Origin: Lentzea sp. NBRC 105346
GTDB taxonomy: Bacteria; Actinomycetota; Actinomycetes; Mycobacteriales; Pseudonocardiaceae
Direction of reading: 5' to 3'
NCBI RefSeq assembly: GCF_030269605.1
Contig: NZ_BSTQ01000018.1
Location: forward strand, 62,001-126,000
DNA: 64,000 nt
Made by a program: the position numbers and the translations under genes. A model generated the notes under the pieces. That model ran no database searches and was not told where the DNA came from. It saw only the letters and a program-made list of their open reading frames with translations. Shown one piece after another: positions 26,300 through 34,342 of the stretch (position 1 is its first letter; each line of letters opens with the position of its first letter).

Positions 26300-26782
26300 T
26301 CAGACGACGCGGTCCACGAAGTCGAGAATCGCCGTGACGGCGTCCGCCGGGTCGAGCAGACCGGGGACGATGTGCTCCTCGAACGCGGCGCCCCGGATCC
26401 GGTCCGTCCCCGCCCGCGTGTCGGAGATCGGCACGATCTCGTCGTCGGCGCCGTGCAGCCACAACGTCGGCAGGTCGCCGAGGTGCGGGCCGAAGTTGAC
26501 CTCGTCGATCAGGTCCGCCAGTTCCTCGGACGCACCGTCCCACATGCCGAGCACCGGCGACACGAGCACGAGCGCCGCCAGGGCGGAACCCTCTTGCTGG
26601 GCAAGGCGAACCGCGAGCGGAGCCCCGGTGAAGTGTCCGATGAGGACGACCGGGGCGTCGGCGGAGCGCACCACCGCGGCCACGTCGTCGGCGACGACGA
26701 CATGGACACCCGCCGCCTCGAGCGGTTCGGCGAAGCCGAAGCCGCCGTTCACGAGTACGGCGAGCCACCGGTCGGACGTCAT
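26300..26782 (-). CDS. small alpha/beta hydrolase-fold protein lacking the nucleophile Ser
   Basis: 160-aa compact alpha/beta hydrolase fold resembling RBBP9/YdeN-like proteins. The nucleophile elbow reads VLIGHFTGAPLA, so the GxSxG serine is replaced by Phe (G-H-F-T-G). The acid-loop LHGADDEIVP is present and a His occurs in FEEHIVPG. Catalysis by the usual triad therefore looks impossible; a binding or scaffold role is more likely. The gene starts directly at the end of the lipoprotein gene, with no gap. Confidence 0.75.
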   Translation of the reverse strand: MTSDRWLAVLVNGGFGFAEPLEAAGVHVVVADDVAAVVRSADAPVVLIGHFTGAPLAVRLAQQEGSALAALVLVSPVLGMWDGASEELADLIDEVNFGPHLGDLPTLWLHGADDEIVPISDTRAGTDRIRGAAFEEHIVPGLLDPADAVTAILDFVDRVV

Positions 26783-27337
26783 CTAGGCAGGGTAGAACGC
26801 GCTGATCTCGATTCGGCCGCCGCTGCACACCGGGCCGTAGTCCCACGTCAGCGACAGCGGCTTCGTCTCGTCCGGCGGGATCGCGGCCGCTTTGGACGGT
26901 TCCGGCTGGCACGGCTTGTCGGCCGGTTCGGAGCCGTTCGGCACGACCGACCAATGCAGGTTGGCGGCGGCGCGGGCGGCCGGCGCCAGCTCCATCGGCG
27001 CGGGGCCGGGATCGGTGACGCGTTCGAGCTTCGTCGGCAACGGCGAACCGTCGGCGGCCAGCAGCTGCAGGCCGCTGTAACCGTTCAAAGTGCACGGTTC
27101 GGCGCCCTTGTTCGTCACGAAGAACTTGCCGTAGCGGTTGCCCGCACCGGCATCCGTCGGCGTGATCTCTCCACTGAGGACGGACGCGTTGCAGCGGACG
27201 ATGTCCGGGGCGGCCGAAGAGGAAGTGGTCGGCGGCGGCGTCGAGACCGGAAGGGACGCCGACGTCGCCGGCTGCTGTCTCTGCCCGCAGGCAGTGGCCA
27301 GCAGGAGAAGTCCGCACACGAGCAGCCGTCGAGTCAT
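26783..27337 (-). CDS. DUF4232 domain lipoprotein
   Basis: 184-aa cell-envelope lipoprotein: N-terminal MTRRLLVCGLLLLATACG with lipobox Cys at about residue 17, a Ser/Thr/Pro-rich linker (to ~45), then a beta-sandwich DUF4232 domain with paired cysteines (VRCNAS, EPCTLNGYSGLQLL, KPCQPEP, GPVCSGG). DUF4232 lipoproteins are widespread in actinomycetes with unknown function. The TAGGAGGT ribosome-binding site before ATG 27337 is strong. First gene of a run with the two genes downstream. Confidence 0.85.
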   Translation of the reverse strand: MTRRLLVCGLLLLATACGQRQQPATSASLPVSTPPPTTSSSAAPDIVRCNASVLSGEITPTDAGAGNRYGKFFVTNKGAEPCTLNGYSGLQLLAADGSPLPTKLERVTDPGPAPMELAPAARAAANLHWSVVPNGSEPADKPCQPEPSKAAAIPPDETKPLSLTWDYGPVCSGGRIEISAFYPA

Positions 27338-27408
27338 GACGCACCTCCTATCAGGAGGACGCGACAGGCGACCGCCGAGTTGTCCGGGGGAACCCCAAGT
27401 TCACCGGA

Positions 27409-28461
27409 TCAGTGGACCCACCCGTCGGGCAGGACCGGCATGTCGCCGACCGGCGAGGTCCACAGGTACGTCCACGCGACCCGGCCGCCCGGCAGCACCA
27501 CGCGCACGCGGCGGTAGTCGGCGCCCTCGTACTCGTCCAGCAACGGCAGGGCGTCCTCGGGCGAACGCAGCCGCAGCACGAAACCCGGCACACCGGGGCC
27601 GCGGCCGGGCCGCAGCGCGGGGTAACCCAGTCCCGTGTCGTGCAGGGTGCCCGGCAGTCGTACCTCTTCAAACGAGCCGGTGACGTGCGGTTCCATCAGG
27701 TGCCAAGCGCTTGCGCCCGGCTTCAGGGTGCCGTAGACGAACAGCAGCTCCGGCCAGTCGTCCGCCGACGGGTCGCCGTGCACCTCGGTCACCTCCAGGC
27801 CGTCGGTCGACGCGGCCCGGTCGCCGAGGTGGCGGGTGCGCGCCTGGTCGAGCGAGCTGCAGAGCACCATCCTGCCGTTGAACAGCACGGGCATCCGCGC
27901 CCGCGACGACCCCGTGTACGCGAGCACCGAGTCCACCACGGCGCCGTTCTGCAGCGTGATGCGGCCGGTGTGCACCCGGACGAGCCGGTAGCGCAGGCCG
28001 CGGCCCTCACACCGGTCCAGCACGCGCAGCTGCTCCGGCGTGGCGAACCAGACGGCGTGCTCCTCGGTGTGTCCGGGCAGCGCGGCGAGGGTGGCGGGAC
28101 GCTGACCGTCCCGCTTGCGCCGGCCGGCGGCCCACACCGCGGCGATGCCCTCGCATTTGGCGCGCAGCACGACGGCGGGACCGGCCAGGCCCAGCTCGTC
28201 ACGCAACCAGGTGACCTTGGACGGGTTGGCGTTGCTGCCGTACCCGAGCACCGGCATCCGTGCCGAAAGTGGCGGTTCTCCGCGGTCCGCCAGCCATTGG
28301 TCCAGATCCACGTTCTCCGGCTCGACCCGCCATCCGGACTCCATGCCGAGGCTCGGTGTCACTGGCCAGCCCGTTTCATCCAGATGGACGAAGCAGTGCT
28401 CCGGACGGGTACCCGGATAGGGCTCCGCCGGATGACTGTCGTCCGTGAAAGGTTGGGCCAT
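27409..28461 (-). CDS. tandem gamma-glutamylcyclotransferase-fold protein
   Basis: 350-aa protein with two GGCT/AIG2-like cores. The first has VLGYGSNANPSKV (about residues 70-82). The second has LLFVYGTLKPGASAW (about 240-254) and the catalytic-type Glu in LLDEYEGADYRRV (about 318). GGCT-fold enzymes release pyroglutamate from gamma-glutamyl amines; two domains in one chain suggest a split role, one catalytic and one structural or substrate-selecting. No signal peptide. Start ATG 28461, no clear ribosome-binding site. Confidence 0.8.
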   Translation of the reverse strand: MAQPFTDDSHPAEPYPGTRPEHCFVHLDETGWPVTPSLGMESGWRVEPENVDLDQWLADRGEPPLSARMPVLGYGSNANPSKVTWLRDELGLAGPAVVLRAKCEGIAAVWAAGRRKRDGQRPATLAALPGHTEEHAVWFATPEQLRVLDRCEGRGLRYRLVRVHTGRITLQNGAVVDSVLAYTGSSRARMPVLFNGRMVLCSSLDQARTRHLGDRAASTDGLEVTEVHGDPSADDWPELLFVYGTLKPGASAWHLMEPHVTGSFEEVRLPGTLHDTGLGYPALRPGRGPGVPGFVLRLRSPEDALPLLDEYEGADYRRVRVVLPGGRVAWTYLWTSPVGDMPVLPDGWVH

Positions 28462-28555
28462 TGGTCCATTGTCGCAAGATTGAAGCCACTTCCGCTTCCC
28501 CTAACCGTTATCCATCCGATCTATAGGGTGAACTCTAGGGAAAACGTGGCCAACT

Positions 28556-28942
28556 TCACGTGGCAACCGGGTGACTGACCCGATGTTTCGCGTCGTCATA
28601 TCGGGCTTGGGCGGCCAGAACGGCCTCCGTGTTGCCCTCGATCCACGTGAACAGGGTCGCGACGCAGCCCGCCACCTCTTCGCCCATCCGAGTGAGTGAG
28701 TACTCAACATGCGGGGGGATCACGGGGAAGACCTCGCGGTGCACGAGGCCGTCGCGCTCGAGGGTCTGCAACGTCTGCGTGAGCATCTTCTCGCTCACCC
28801 CGGTGATCTTGCGGCGCAGCGCGCTGAACCGGAGCGTCTCCGACCGCAGCGCGTGCAGGACGAGCACGCCCCAGCGGCTGGTGACGTGCTCCATGATCGG
28901 CCGCGACGGGCAGCCCGTGTCGTAGACGTCGCCGTTCTGCAC
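28556..28942 (-). CDS. HxlR family transcriptional regulator
   Basis: 128-aa winged-helix regulator: CPSRPIMEHVTSRWGVLVLH, then RFSALRRKITGVSEKMLTQTL (recognition helix) and REVFPVIPPHVEYSLT (wing). The cysteine at the start (YDTGCPSR) is the redox-sensing position used by QorR/YodB-type members. GTG 28942 has AAGGGG upstream and is preferred to TTG 28972. It is divergent from an NmrA/QorB-like reductase, the same pairing as E. coli QorR-QorB, so quinone or diamide stress control is a reasonable inference. Confidence 0.88.
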   Translation of the reverse strand: MQNGDVYDTGCPSRPIMEHVTSRWGVLVLHALRSETLRFSALRRKITGVSEKMLTQTLQTLERDGLVHREVFPVIPPHVEYSLTRMGEEVAGCVATLFTWIEGNTEAVLAAQARYDDAKHRVSHPVAT

Positions 28943-28969
28943 ACTTACCCCTTCGTCAGTACCCCACTT

Positions 28970-28993
28970 CAAAGTAGGTACTTACCAACAGTT
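28970..28993. promoter_or_regulatory. putative HxlR operator
   Basis: The divergent gap holds GTAGGTACTTAC (28975-28986), palindromic at 10 of 12 positions, next to ACTTCAAAGT. These resemble the TACT...AGTA sites of redox HxlR regulators. Confidence 0.4.
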
Positions 28994-29018
28994 AGCGCAA
29001 GCTCCTACGGTCGGGACC

Positions 29019-29771
29019 ATGACGATCCTGATCACCGGCGCGGCCGGTCACTTCGGCGGCGCGGCCGTCCGCCACGTCCTCGAGCGCACCGACGAACGCG
29101 TCGTCGTGTCCACGCGCGATCCCCGCAAGGTCGAACACCTGGGGGTCGAGGCACGACCGGGCGACTTCGACGGCGACCTCGACTTCACCGGCGTCGACAA
29201 GCTGCTGCTCGTGTCGTCCGAAGGGGACAACGAGACGCGCATCGCCCAGCACGCGAAGGCCGTGGCGGCCGCGCAACGGGCGGGCGTCGGCTTCATCGCC
29301 TACACGAGCATCACCGACGCGGACACCTCACCGCTGCTGCTCGCCGAGGTGCACAAGGCGACCGAGGAACGCATCCGTGCCACCGGCATCCCCTTCTCGT
29401 TCCTGCGCAACGGCATGTACCACGAGAACTTCCTGCCGCTGCTGCAGGCGGACGAGGTCGCGACGTCGACCGGTGACGGCCGCATCGCGAGCGCGGCCAG
29501 GGACGACCTCGCCGAGGCGGCCGCGGTCGTGCTCACCACGACCGGCCACGAGAACAGCGTGTACGAGCTGACCGGGGCGGCGGCGTGGTCGTTCCCCGAG
29601 CTCGCGGGCGACCGCTTCAAGTCCGTCACGGACGACGACCTGCGCGCGGCCGGCCTGCCGGAGCTGTTCGTCGTGGACGTGTTCCGGCTAGCCCGCGAAG
29701 GCGTGTTCGCGCAGGTGCGGCCGGACCTGGAGAAGCTGCTCGGCCGGACGCCTCAGGGGATCTCTGGGTGA
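29019..29771 (+). CDS. NmrA/QorB-like NAD(P)H-binding oxidoreductase
   Basis: 250-aa atypical SDR. It starts with MTILITGAAGHFGGAAVRHV (dinucleotide-binding GxxGxxG, residues 7-13) and contains LLLVSSEGDNETRI, AYTSITDAD and FLRNGMYHENF, hallmarks of the QorB/YtfG group of NADPH quinone reductases. Start ATG 29019, close to the divergent HxlR gene. The 3' end overlaps the convergent LysR gene by 19 bp. Likely induced through the HxlR regulator. Confidence 0.87.
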   Translation: MTILITGAAGHFGGAAVRHVLERTDERVVVSTRDPRKVEHLGVEARPGDFDGDLDFTGVDKLLLVSSEGDNETRIAQHAKAVAAAQRAGVGFIAYTSITDADTSPLLLAEVHKATEERIRATGIPFSFLRNGMYHENFLPLLQADEVATSTGDGRIASAARDDLAEAAAVVLTTTGHENSVYELTGAAAWSFPELAGDRFKSVTDDDLRAAGLPELFVVDVFRLAREGVFAQVRPDLEKLLGRTPQGISG

Positions 29772-30700
29772 GCCTCCGGGTGCGCGTCCCACCACCGGCG
29801 ATAGTCGGGGTTGCGGTCGAGCACGGACTGGTAGGCGTCGGCGGCGCACGCGAACACCTCGTGCGCCCGCCCGGCCACCGGTGACTCGCGGCGCGTGGCC
29901 ACGTAGAGGTCGGTCATCAACGGCATGCCGCGCAGCCGCCGGATGACGATCCCGTCGCCGGTGCGCGACGGCGCGGACGCCAGCGACACGGCGCCGTTCG
30001 CGACCAGGCCGCGCGCCATGCCCGCTTCGTTGGTGTGGTGCGTGAGCCGGGGCGTGAAACCGGCGTCGGCACACGCGCGGATCAGGTGCAGCCGGTTGCT
30101 CATCTGCTCGGCGGGCGGGGTGACCCAGTCGTGCGAGGCGAGCTGCGCGAGGTCGATCTCGTCCTGGTGCGCCAGCGGGTCGTGCTCGGACACCGCCACG
30201 AACTGCGGTTCTGTGACGAGCTTGCGCAGCTCGATCCCGCGCAGCTCACGGCTCTGCATGCCGTCGAAGTACTCGAACATCGCGACGTGGATCTGGCCGG
30301 CCAGCAGCTGGTCCACCACCTCGGCGGACGACGACTGGGCGTCCGCGCGCACCTCGGAGACGAGCTTGCGCAGGTTCTCCACGAAGTGCGCGAAGAACAG
30401 CATCGGCACGCCACCGACCACCAGCGGACCGTTGCGGCCGGGTTTGGTGGCGGCCACCAGCTGCGTGATCTCGTCCAGCACGAGGCGGGCGGTGCCGAGC
30501 ACCTGCTTGCCCAGATCCGTTGGGACGCAACCGTTCGGCGAACGGTCGAACAGCGTTCCGCCGACCAGTCGTTCGACGGTGCGCAGCTGGGCGCTGAGCG
30601 CGGGCTGGGTGAGACCGAGCCGCGCGGCGGCTCTGGTCACGCTGCCCTCCTCCGCGATCGTCCGGACCGCTCGCAGGTGGCGCAGTTCCAGCTCGGGCAT
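29753..30700 (-). CDS. LysR family transcriptional regulator
   Basis: 315-aa regulator. N-terminal winged HTH (EEGSVTRAAARLGLTQPALS, about residues 16-35) and a two-lobe periplasmic-binding-like effector domain (about 90-295). LysR proteins usually control a divergent neighbour; the nearest divergent gene is the DDN-like reductase, 165 bp away across a large hairpin. It overlaps the QorB-like gene by 19 bp at its 3' end. Confidence 0.92.
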   Translation of the reverse strand: MPELELRHLRAVRTIAEEGSVTRAAARLGLTQPALSAQLRTVERLVGGTLFDRSPNGCVPTDLGKQVLGTARLVLDEITQLVAATKPGRNGPLVVGGVPMLFFAHFVENLRKLVSEVRADAQSSSAEVVDQLLAGQIHVAMFEYFDGMQSRELRGIELRKLVTEPQFVAVSEHDPLAHQDEIDLAQLASHDWVTPPAEQMSNRLHLIRACADAGFTPRLTHHTNEAGMARGLVANGAVSLASAPSRTGDGIVIRRLRGMPLMTDLYVATRRESPVAGRAHEVFACAADAYQSVLDRNPDYRRWWDAHPEAHPEIP

Positions 30701-30816
30701 AAGGCCCTTCTATCCCCCTTCTGTATGAGCCGCCACCCGTCGATCGGGTCATAGTTGTGAACACACAGCTCGGAGGCAGCGCCACGCTTGCGGCAGCGAA
30801 GGCGCGCCCCTCTCCC

Positions 30817-30860
30817 CGACGCTACTGCCGCGCGCCCTGCACTGCGCGGCAGTAGCGTCG
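30817..30860. promoter_or_regulatory. 17-bp perfect inverted repeat just upstream of the DDN-like gene
   Basis: CGACGCTACTGCCGCGC (30817-30833) and GCGCGGCAGTAGCGTCG (30844-30860) pair perfectly around a 10-nt loop. The repeat ends 5 nt before the ATG at 30866. In mRNA it would form a very stable hairpin at the ribosome entry; as DNA it could be an operator. Confidence 0.7.
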
Positions 30861-30865
30861 ATGGC

Positions 30866-31291
30866 ATGGCAGTGAAGGACAGCCCGGTCGGCTGGGTTCG
30901 CAAGCACATCGATCGCTACGTCGAAACCGCGGGCGAGCAAGGACACGAGTGGCGTCCCGGCGTGACGACGCTGCTGCTCACCACCAAGGGCAGGCGCAGC
31001 GGAGAGCCCAGGCGCACCGCGCTCATCTACCAGCCGGACGGCGACCGGCACGTCATCGTCGCCTCCAACGGCGGCTCGAACGGGCATCCGAACTGGTACC
31101 TCAACCTGCGGGACAACCCCGAGGTCGAGGTCCAGGTCGGGGCGGAGCGGTTCCGGGCCCACGCGCGCACGGCGAAGGGCGAGGAGCGCGCCCGGTTGTG
31201 GGACCTCATGAACGAGATCTGGCCCGACTACACCAACTACCAGCAGCGGACCGACCGCGAGATCCCGGTGGTCGTGCTCGAACGGGTCTAG
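30866..31291 (+). CDS. F420-dependent DDN-like nitroreductase/quinone reductase family protein
   Basis: 141-aa split beta-barrel protein of the deazaflavin-dependent nitroreductase (DDN) family: LLLTTKGRRSGEPRRTALIY (about residues 36-55), then NGGSNGHPNWYLNLRDNPEV (about 71-90), the F420-binding features, and a Tyr-rich C-terminal helix (WPDYTNYQQRT). These enzymes reduce quinones with F420H2 at the membrane. ATG 30866 follows a long hairpin with no Shine-Dalgarno; a leaderless message is likely. It implies the host makes coenzyme F420. Confidence 0.88.
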   Translation: MAVKDSPVGWVRKHIDRYVETAGEQGHEWRPGVTTLLLTTKGRRSGEPRRTALIYQPDGDRHVIVASNGGSNGHPNWYLNLRDNPEVEVQVGAERFRAHARTAKGEERARLWDLMNEIWPDYTNYQQRTDREIPVVVLERV

Positions 31292-31301
31292 GCCCCCAGG
31301 A

Positions 31302-32552
31302 TCAGCCGGAGGGAAGGTCCTTCGGCTGATCCACCCGAGCCGAGACCGCCATCGTCTTCAGGTTGTCGCGCAGCCACACGTCGACGCCGCCGAGGCGGCC
31401 GGTCCACTTCCGCAGGATGGGGTCCTCGGCCTTCACCGCGATCGCGTCGTACCAGAGTTCGACGGCGGCCCACGTGTTGCCGGCCTCCACCTGACCGAAG
31501 AACGGCGCGATGGGCGTCGCGGCGATCGCCTTCTGCGTCTCGGTCCACATGTCGAAGACGAACTCGCGTGACTCGGCGATGTCCTTCCTGGTGCCGTAGC
31601 GGTGCATGTGGCCACCGACGAAGTGGTCGATGTCGAGCTTCATCAGCTCGTTGTGGGCGCGCAGCACGCCGGGCACGCTGTCCGCGCTTCCGAACGATCG
31701 GAACGGCGCCCAGCCGGGGATGGCGACGTCGATCAGCATCGCGAATCGTTGCTGCGGCACGTGGATGATGATGTTGCCGGACTCGTGGTTCGGGCCGGGG
31801 TAGCTCAGCACGATCTTCTGGCCACCCGCGTCGATCACGTGGGAGTCGGTGAACGTCACGGTAGGCACGGGGCGTGCGGGGTCCTTGGCCGCGGCGAGGA
31901 TGCTCGCGGTCTCGGCGTGCCCGACGCGGATCGCGTTGGGGAAGAGGTTCGCCGCGCCGACGTGGTCGCTGTGGCTGTGCGAGTACACGAAGTGCGTCAC
32001 CGGCTTGTCCGTGACGGACGCGATCGCCTTCGGCAGGCTCGCGGCGTGCCCGGCGGGCGCGTCCAGCACGACCACACCGGTGTCGGTGACGACGAACGCG
32101 CTCTGGGCGGGGCCGACCTGCAGCCCGTAGGCGCGGTCGCCGAACCTGGTCAGCCGGTAGCCCTCGGGGCCGAACGGCTGCGGCTTGCTACCCGCCGGGA
32201 TGGGAGCGAACGTCCGGGTGTTCGGGCCCGCGGGTGACTCGGGCAGCCGCACCTTCTTGCCCGGCCTGGGGTCCTGGCCGTGCAGGTCCGGGTTGAGCGC
32301 CAGCAGTTCCTTCCAGCGGTCGATGTTGCCGAGGAAGCGGGTCGCGATCGTTTTCAGCGTGTCGCCGGACTGGGCGACGTAGTACGCGACACCGCGTTTC
32401 GTGCTGATGCTCAGGTCCACCGCGTTCGCGGTGCCGACGAACGGGACGCCCGCCGCAGACGCCGCACACACCGCAGACATCACAGACGCCGCGGCACCCC
32501 ACTTCAGCAGGCTGCGCCGGGTGGGGTTCTCGGAGGGACAGTTGTCGCACAC
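31302..32552 (-). CDS. Tat-exported LysM plus MBL-fold metallo-hydrolase
   Basis: 416-aa exported protein. Twin-arginine signal TRRSLLKWG (about residues 11-19) with a hydrophobic stretch to ~42. A LysM-like module (YYVAQSGDTLKTIATRFLG, about 57-100) is expected to bind peptidoglycan. The MBL domain (about 130-400) has HSHSDHVGA and GGHMHRYG, consistent with a two-zinc site. Fusion of a wall-binding LysM to an MBL hydrolase suggests a surface-held enzyme; the Tat signal fits export of a pre-folded metalloprotein. GTG start at 32552. Substrate unknown. Confidence 0.85.
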   Translation of the reverse strand: MCDNCPSENPTRRSLLKWGAAASVMSAVCAASAAGVPFVGTANAVDLSISTKRGVAYYVAQSGDTLKTIATRFLGNIDRWKELLALNPDLHGQDPRPGKKVRLPESPAGPNTRTFAPIPAGSKPQPFGPEGYRLTRFGDRAYGLQVGPAQSAFVVTDTGVVVLDAPAGHAASLPKAIASVTDKPVTHFVYSHSHSDHVGAANLFPNAIRVGHAETASILAAAKDPARPVPTVTFTDSHVIDAGGQKIVLSYPGPNHESGNIIIHVPQQRFAMLIDVAIPGWAPFRSFGSADSVPGVLRAHNELMKLDIDHFVGGHMHRYGTRKDIAESREFVFDMWTETQKAIAATPIAPFFGQVEAGNTWAAVELWYDAIAVKAEDPILRKWTGRLGGVDVWLRDNLKTMAVSARVDQPKDLPSG

Positions 32553-32714
32553 GGTTGCTGGTTCCTCTCGGCTGTGGGCGGCTTGGCCAGAGCGTCGCGG
32601 TTCCAGGCGGGCGGCGGGTCGGCGCTGCGGGCGATGCGCGGGTCATCCGAAAGGTTGATGTGCGACTGGGTGAGAGCGCTTTCAGTCGCCCTACACTCAC
32701 CACCCGGAGGCACC

Positions 32715-33722
32715 GTGGACACCCAGCGATACGACCGCATCGTGCGGGCAGGTTTCTTCGTCGTGCTCACCGCGTGCACCCTGCGCTACCTGTGGTGGAG
32801 CGGGCTGACCAGCGCGGCGCTGCCCGTCGTGGGCTGCGCGGCGGCACTCGGGCTGCTGTTCGCATTCACGCCCGGCCGGGCCGGGCTGGTCGTGCTGGTC
32901 GTCGCGTGGGCCGGGCTGACGGCCGTGGCGGCCAGCTTCACCTGGCTCGCCGTGCCGTTGTTCTTCCTGGTGCTCAAGGCGTTCCCGATGCGCGTGGCGC
33001 TGGGCCTGATCATCGGGATGGCCGCGTTCGCGGCGCTCGAGGGCACGTTGCACGCGCGGCAGGCGTGGGATCCGAGCCCGGCCGTCGCACCGGTCGCGAT
33101 CGCGGTCCTGGCGGCTCTGCTGTTCCGGAACCTGCACGAGGCGGGCAAGCTCAGCGAACGCGTCCGGCTGTCCCGCGAGATCCACGACACGCTCGCCCAG
33201 GGCCTGTCGAGCGTGCATCTGTTGCTGCAGGCCGCCGACCAGGAGTGGGACGCGGCACCGGGGCCGGCGCGCGAGCACGTCCGGCAGGCCGCGGTCGTCG
33301 CCAGGGAGAACCTCGCCGAGGCCCGCCGGTTCGTCCGCGAGCTCGCCCCGCCCGCGCTGGACGGCGGCAGCCTGCCGGAGGCGTTGCGCAACCTGTGCGA
33401 CGACGTCCGGGTCGTCGGCACGCCGTATCCGCTGCACGTCGACACGGAGATCACCCTGCTGCGGGTCGCGCAGGGCGCACTGGCCAACGCGCGGCAGCAC
33501 GCCTTCGCGTCACGGGTGGTCGTGACGCTCACGTATCTGAACGGCGAGATCACCCTGGACGTGTGTGACGACGGAGTGGGTTTCGACCCTTCGGTGGGAC
33601 GCGGCTACGGCCTGCGCGCGACCGAGCAGCGCGTCGAGGCGCTGGGCGGCCGCGTGACCGTGGAGAGCGCGCCCGGTGAGGGCACCGTGCTGGCGGTCTC
33701 GGTGCCGGTGCGGAGCGGCTGA
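32715..33722 (+). CDS. sensor histidine kinase (HisKA_3 type)
   Basis: 335-aa membrane kinase: about five N-terminal transmembrane helices (residues 12-140), dimerisation box REIHDTLAQGLSSVHLLL with the phospho-accepting His near 155, and an HATPase_c domain (ARQHAFASR, DVCDDGVGF, GYGLRATEQRV). The GTG at 32715 has GGAGG 4 nt upstream. Its stop overlaps the response regulator start by 1 nt (TGATG). With almost no extracellular loops it probably senses a membrane or lipid signal, as proposed for other NarL-type sensors of this layout. Confidence 0.9.
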   Translation: MDTQRYDRIVRAGFFVVLTACTLRYLWWSGLTSAALPVVGCAAALGLLFAFTPGRAGLVVLVVAWAGLTAVAASFTWLAVPLFFLVLKAFPMRVALGLIIGMAAFAALEGTLHARQAWDPSPAVAPVAIAVLAALLFRNLHEAGKLSERVRLSREIHDTLAQGLSSVHLLLQAADQEWDAAPGPAREHVRQAAVVARENLAEARRFVRELAPPALDGGSLPEALRNLCDDVRVVGTPYPLHVDTEITLLRVAQGALANARQHAFASRVVVTLTYLNGEITLDVCDDGVGFDPSVGRGYGLRATEQRVEALGGRVTVESAPGEGTVLAVSVPVRSG

Positions 33723-34342
33723 TGAAGGTGTTGATCGTCGACGACCACCCGGTGGTCCGGGCGGGCCTGCGTGCTCTGTTGTCCGCGACAGGGGAGTTCG
33801 ACGTCGTCGGTGAGGCGGAGGACGGTGCCACGGCCGTGCGGCTCGCCGCGTCGCTGCGGCCCTGTGTCGTGCTGATGGACCTGCAGCTTGGTTCGGGTGT
33901 CGACGGCGTGACCGCGACCCGGCAGATCATGGCGCTGGACTCGCCGCCGAAGGTCGTCGTGCTCACCACCTACGACTCGGACGCCGACATCCTGCGGGCA
34001 GTCGAGGCCGGTGCCACCGGGTACCTGCTGAAGGAGTCGCCACCGGAGGAGCTGTTCGCCGCGCTGCGGACGGCCTGGTCCGGCGAGATGGCCCTGTCGC
34101 CGCCCGTCGCGTCCCGGATGATGCGGCGCGTGCGGGCGCCACAGCTGGCGTTGTCGCAACGGGAGATCGAGATCCTCGAGCTGATCGCCGCGGGCCGGTC
34201 CAACCGGGAGGTCAGCCGGATGCTGTTCATCAGCGAGGCCACGGTGAAGACGCACCTCGCGCACGTCTACGACAAGCTCGGTGTCGACAGCCGGACCGCG
34301 GCCGTGAAGGCCGCGGTCGACCGCCGGCTGATCAGATTGTGA
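33722..34342 (+). CDS. NarL/LuxR-type response regulator
   Basis: 206-aa regulator paired with the preceding kinase. Receiver domain with MKVLIVDDHPVV (acidic pocket), phospho-acceptor Asp in VLMDLQLGSG (about residue 57), Thr in VVLTTYDSD and Lys in YLLKES. LuxR HTH at about 139-200 (LSQREIEILELIAAGRSNRE, TVKTHLAHVYDKLGV). Targets are unknown; no obvious operon partner beyond the kinase. The 3' end overlaps the convergent PhzF-like gene by 11 bp. Confidence 0.94.
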   Translation: MKVLIVDDHPVVRAGLRALLSATGEFDVVGEAEDGATAVRLAASLRPCVVLMDLQLGSGVDGVTATRQIMALDSPPKVVVLTTYDSDADILRAVEAGATGYLLKESPPEELFAALRTAWSGEMALSPPVASRMMRRVRAPQLALSQREIEILELIAAGRSNREVSRMLFISEATVKTHLAHVYDKLGVDSRTAAVKAAVDRRLIRL

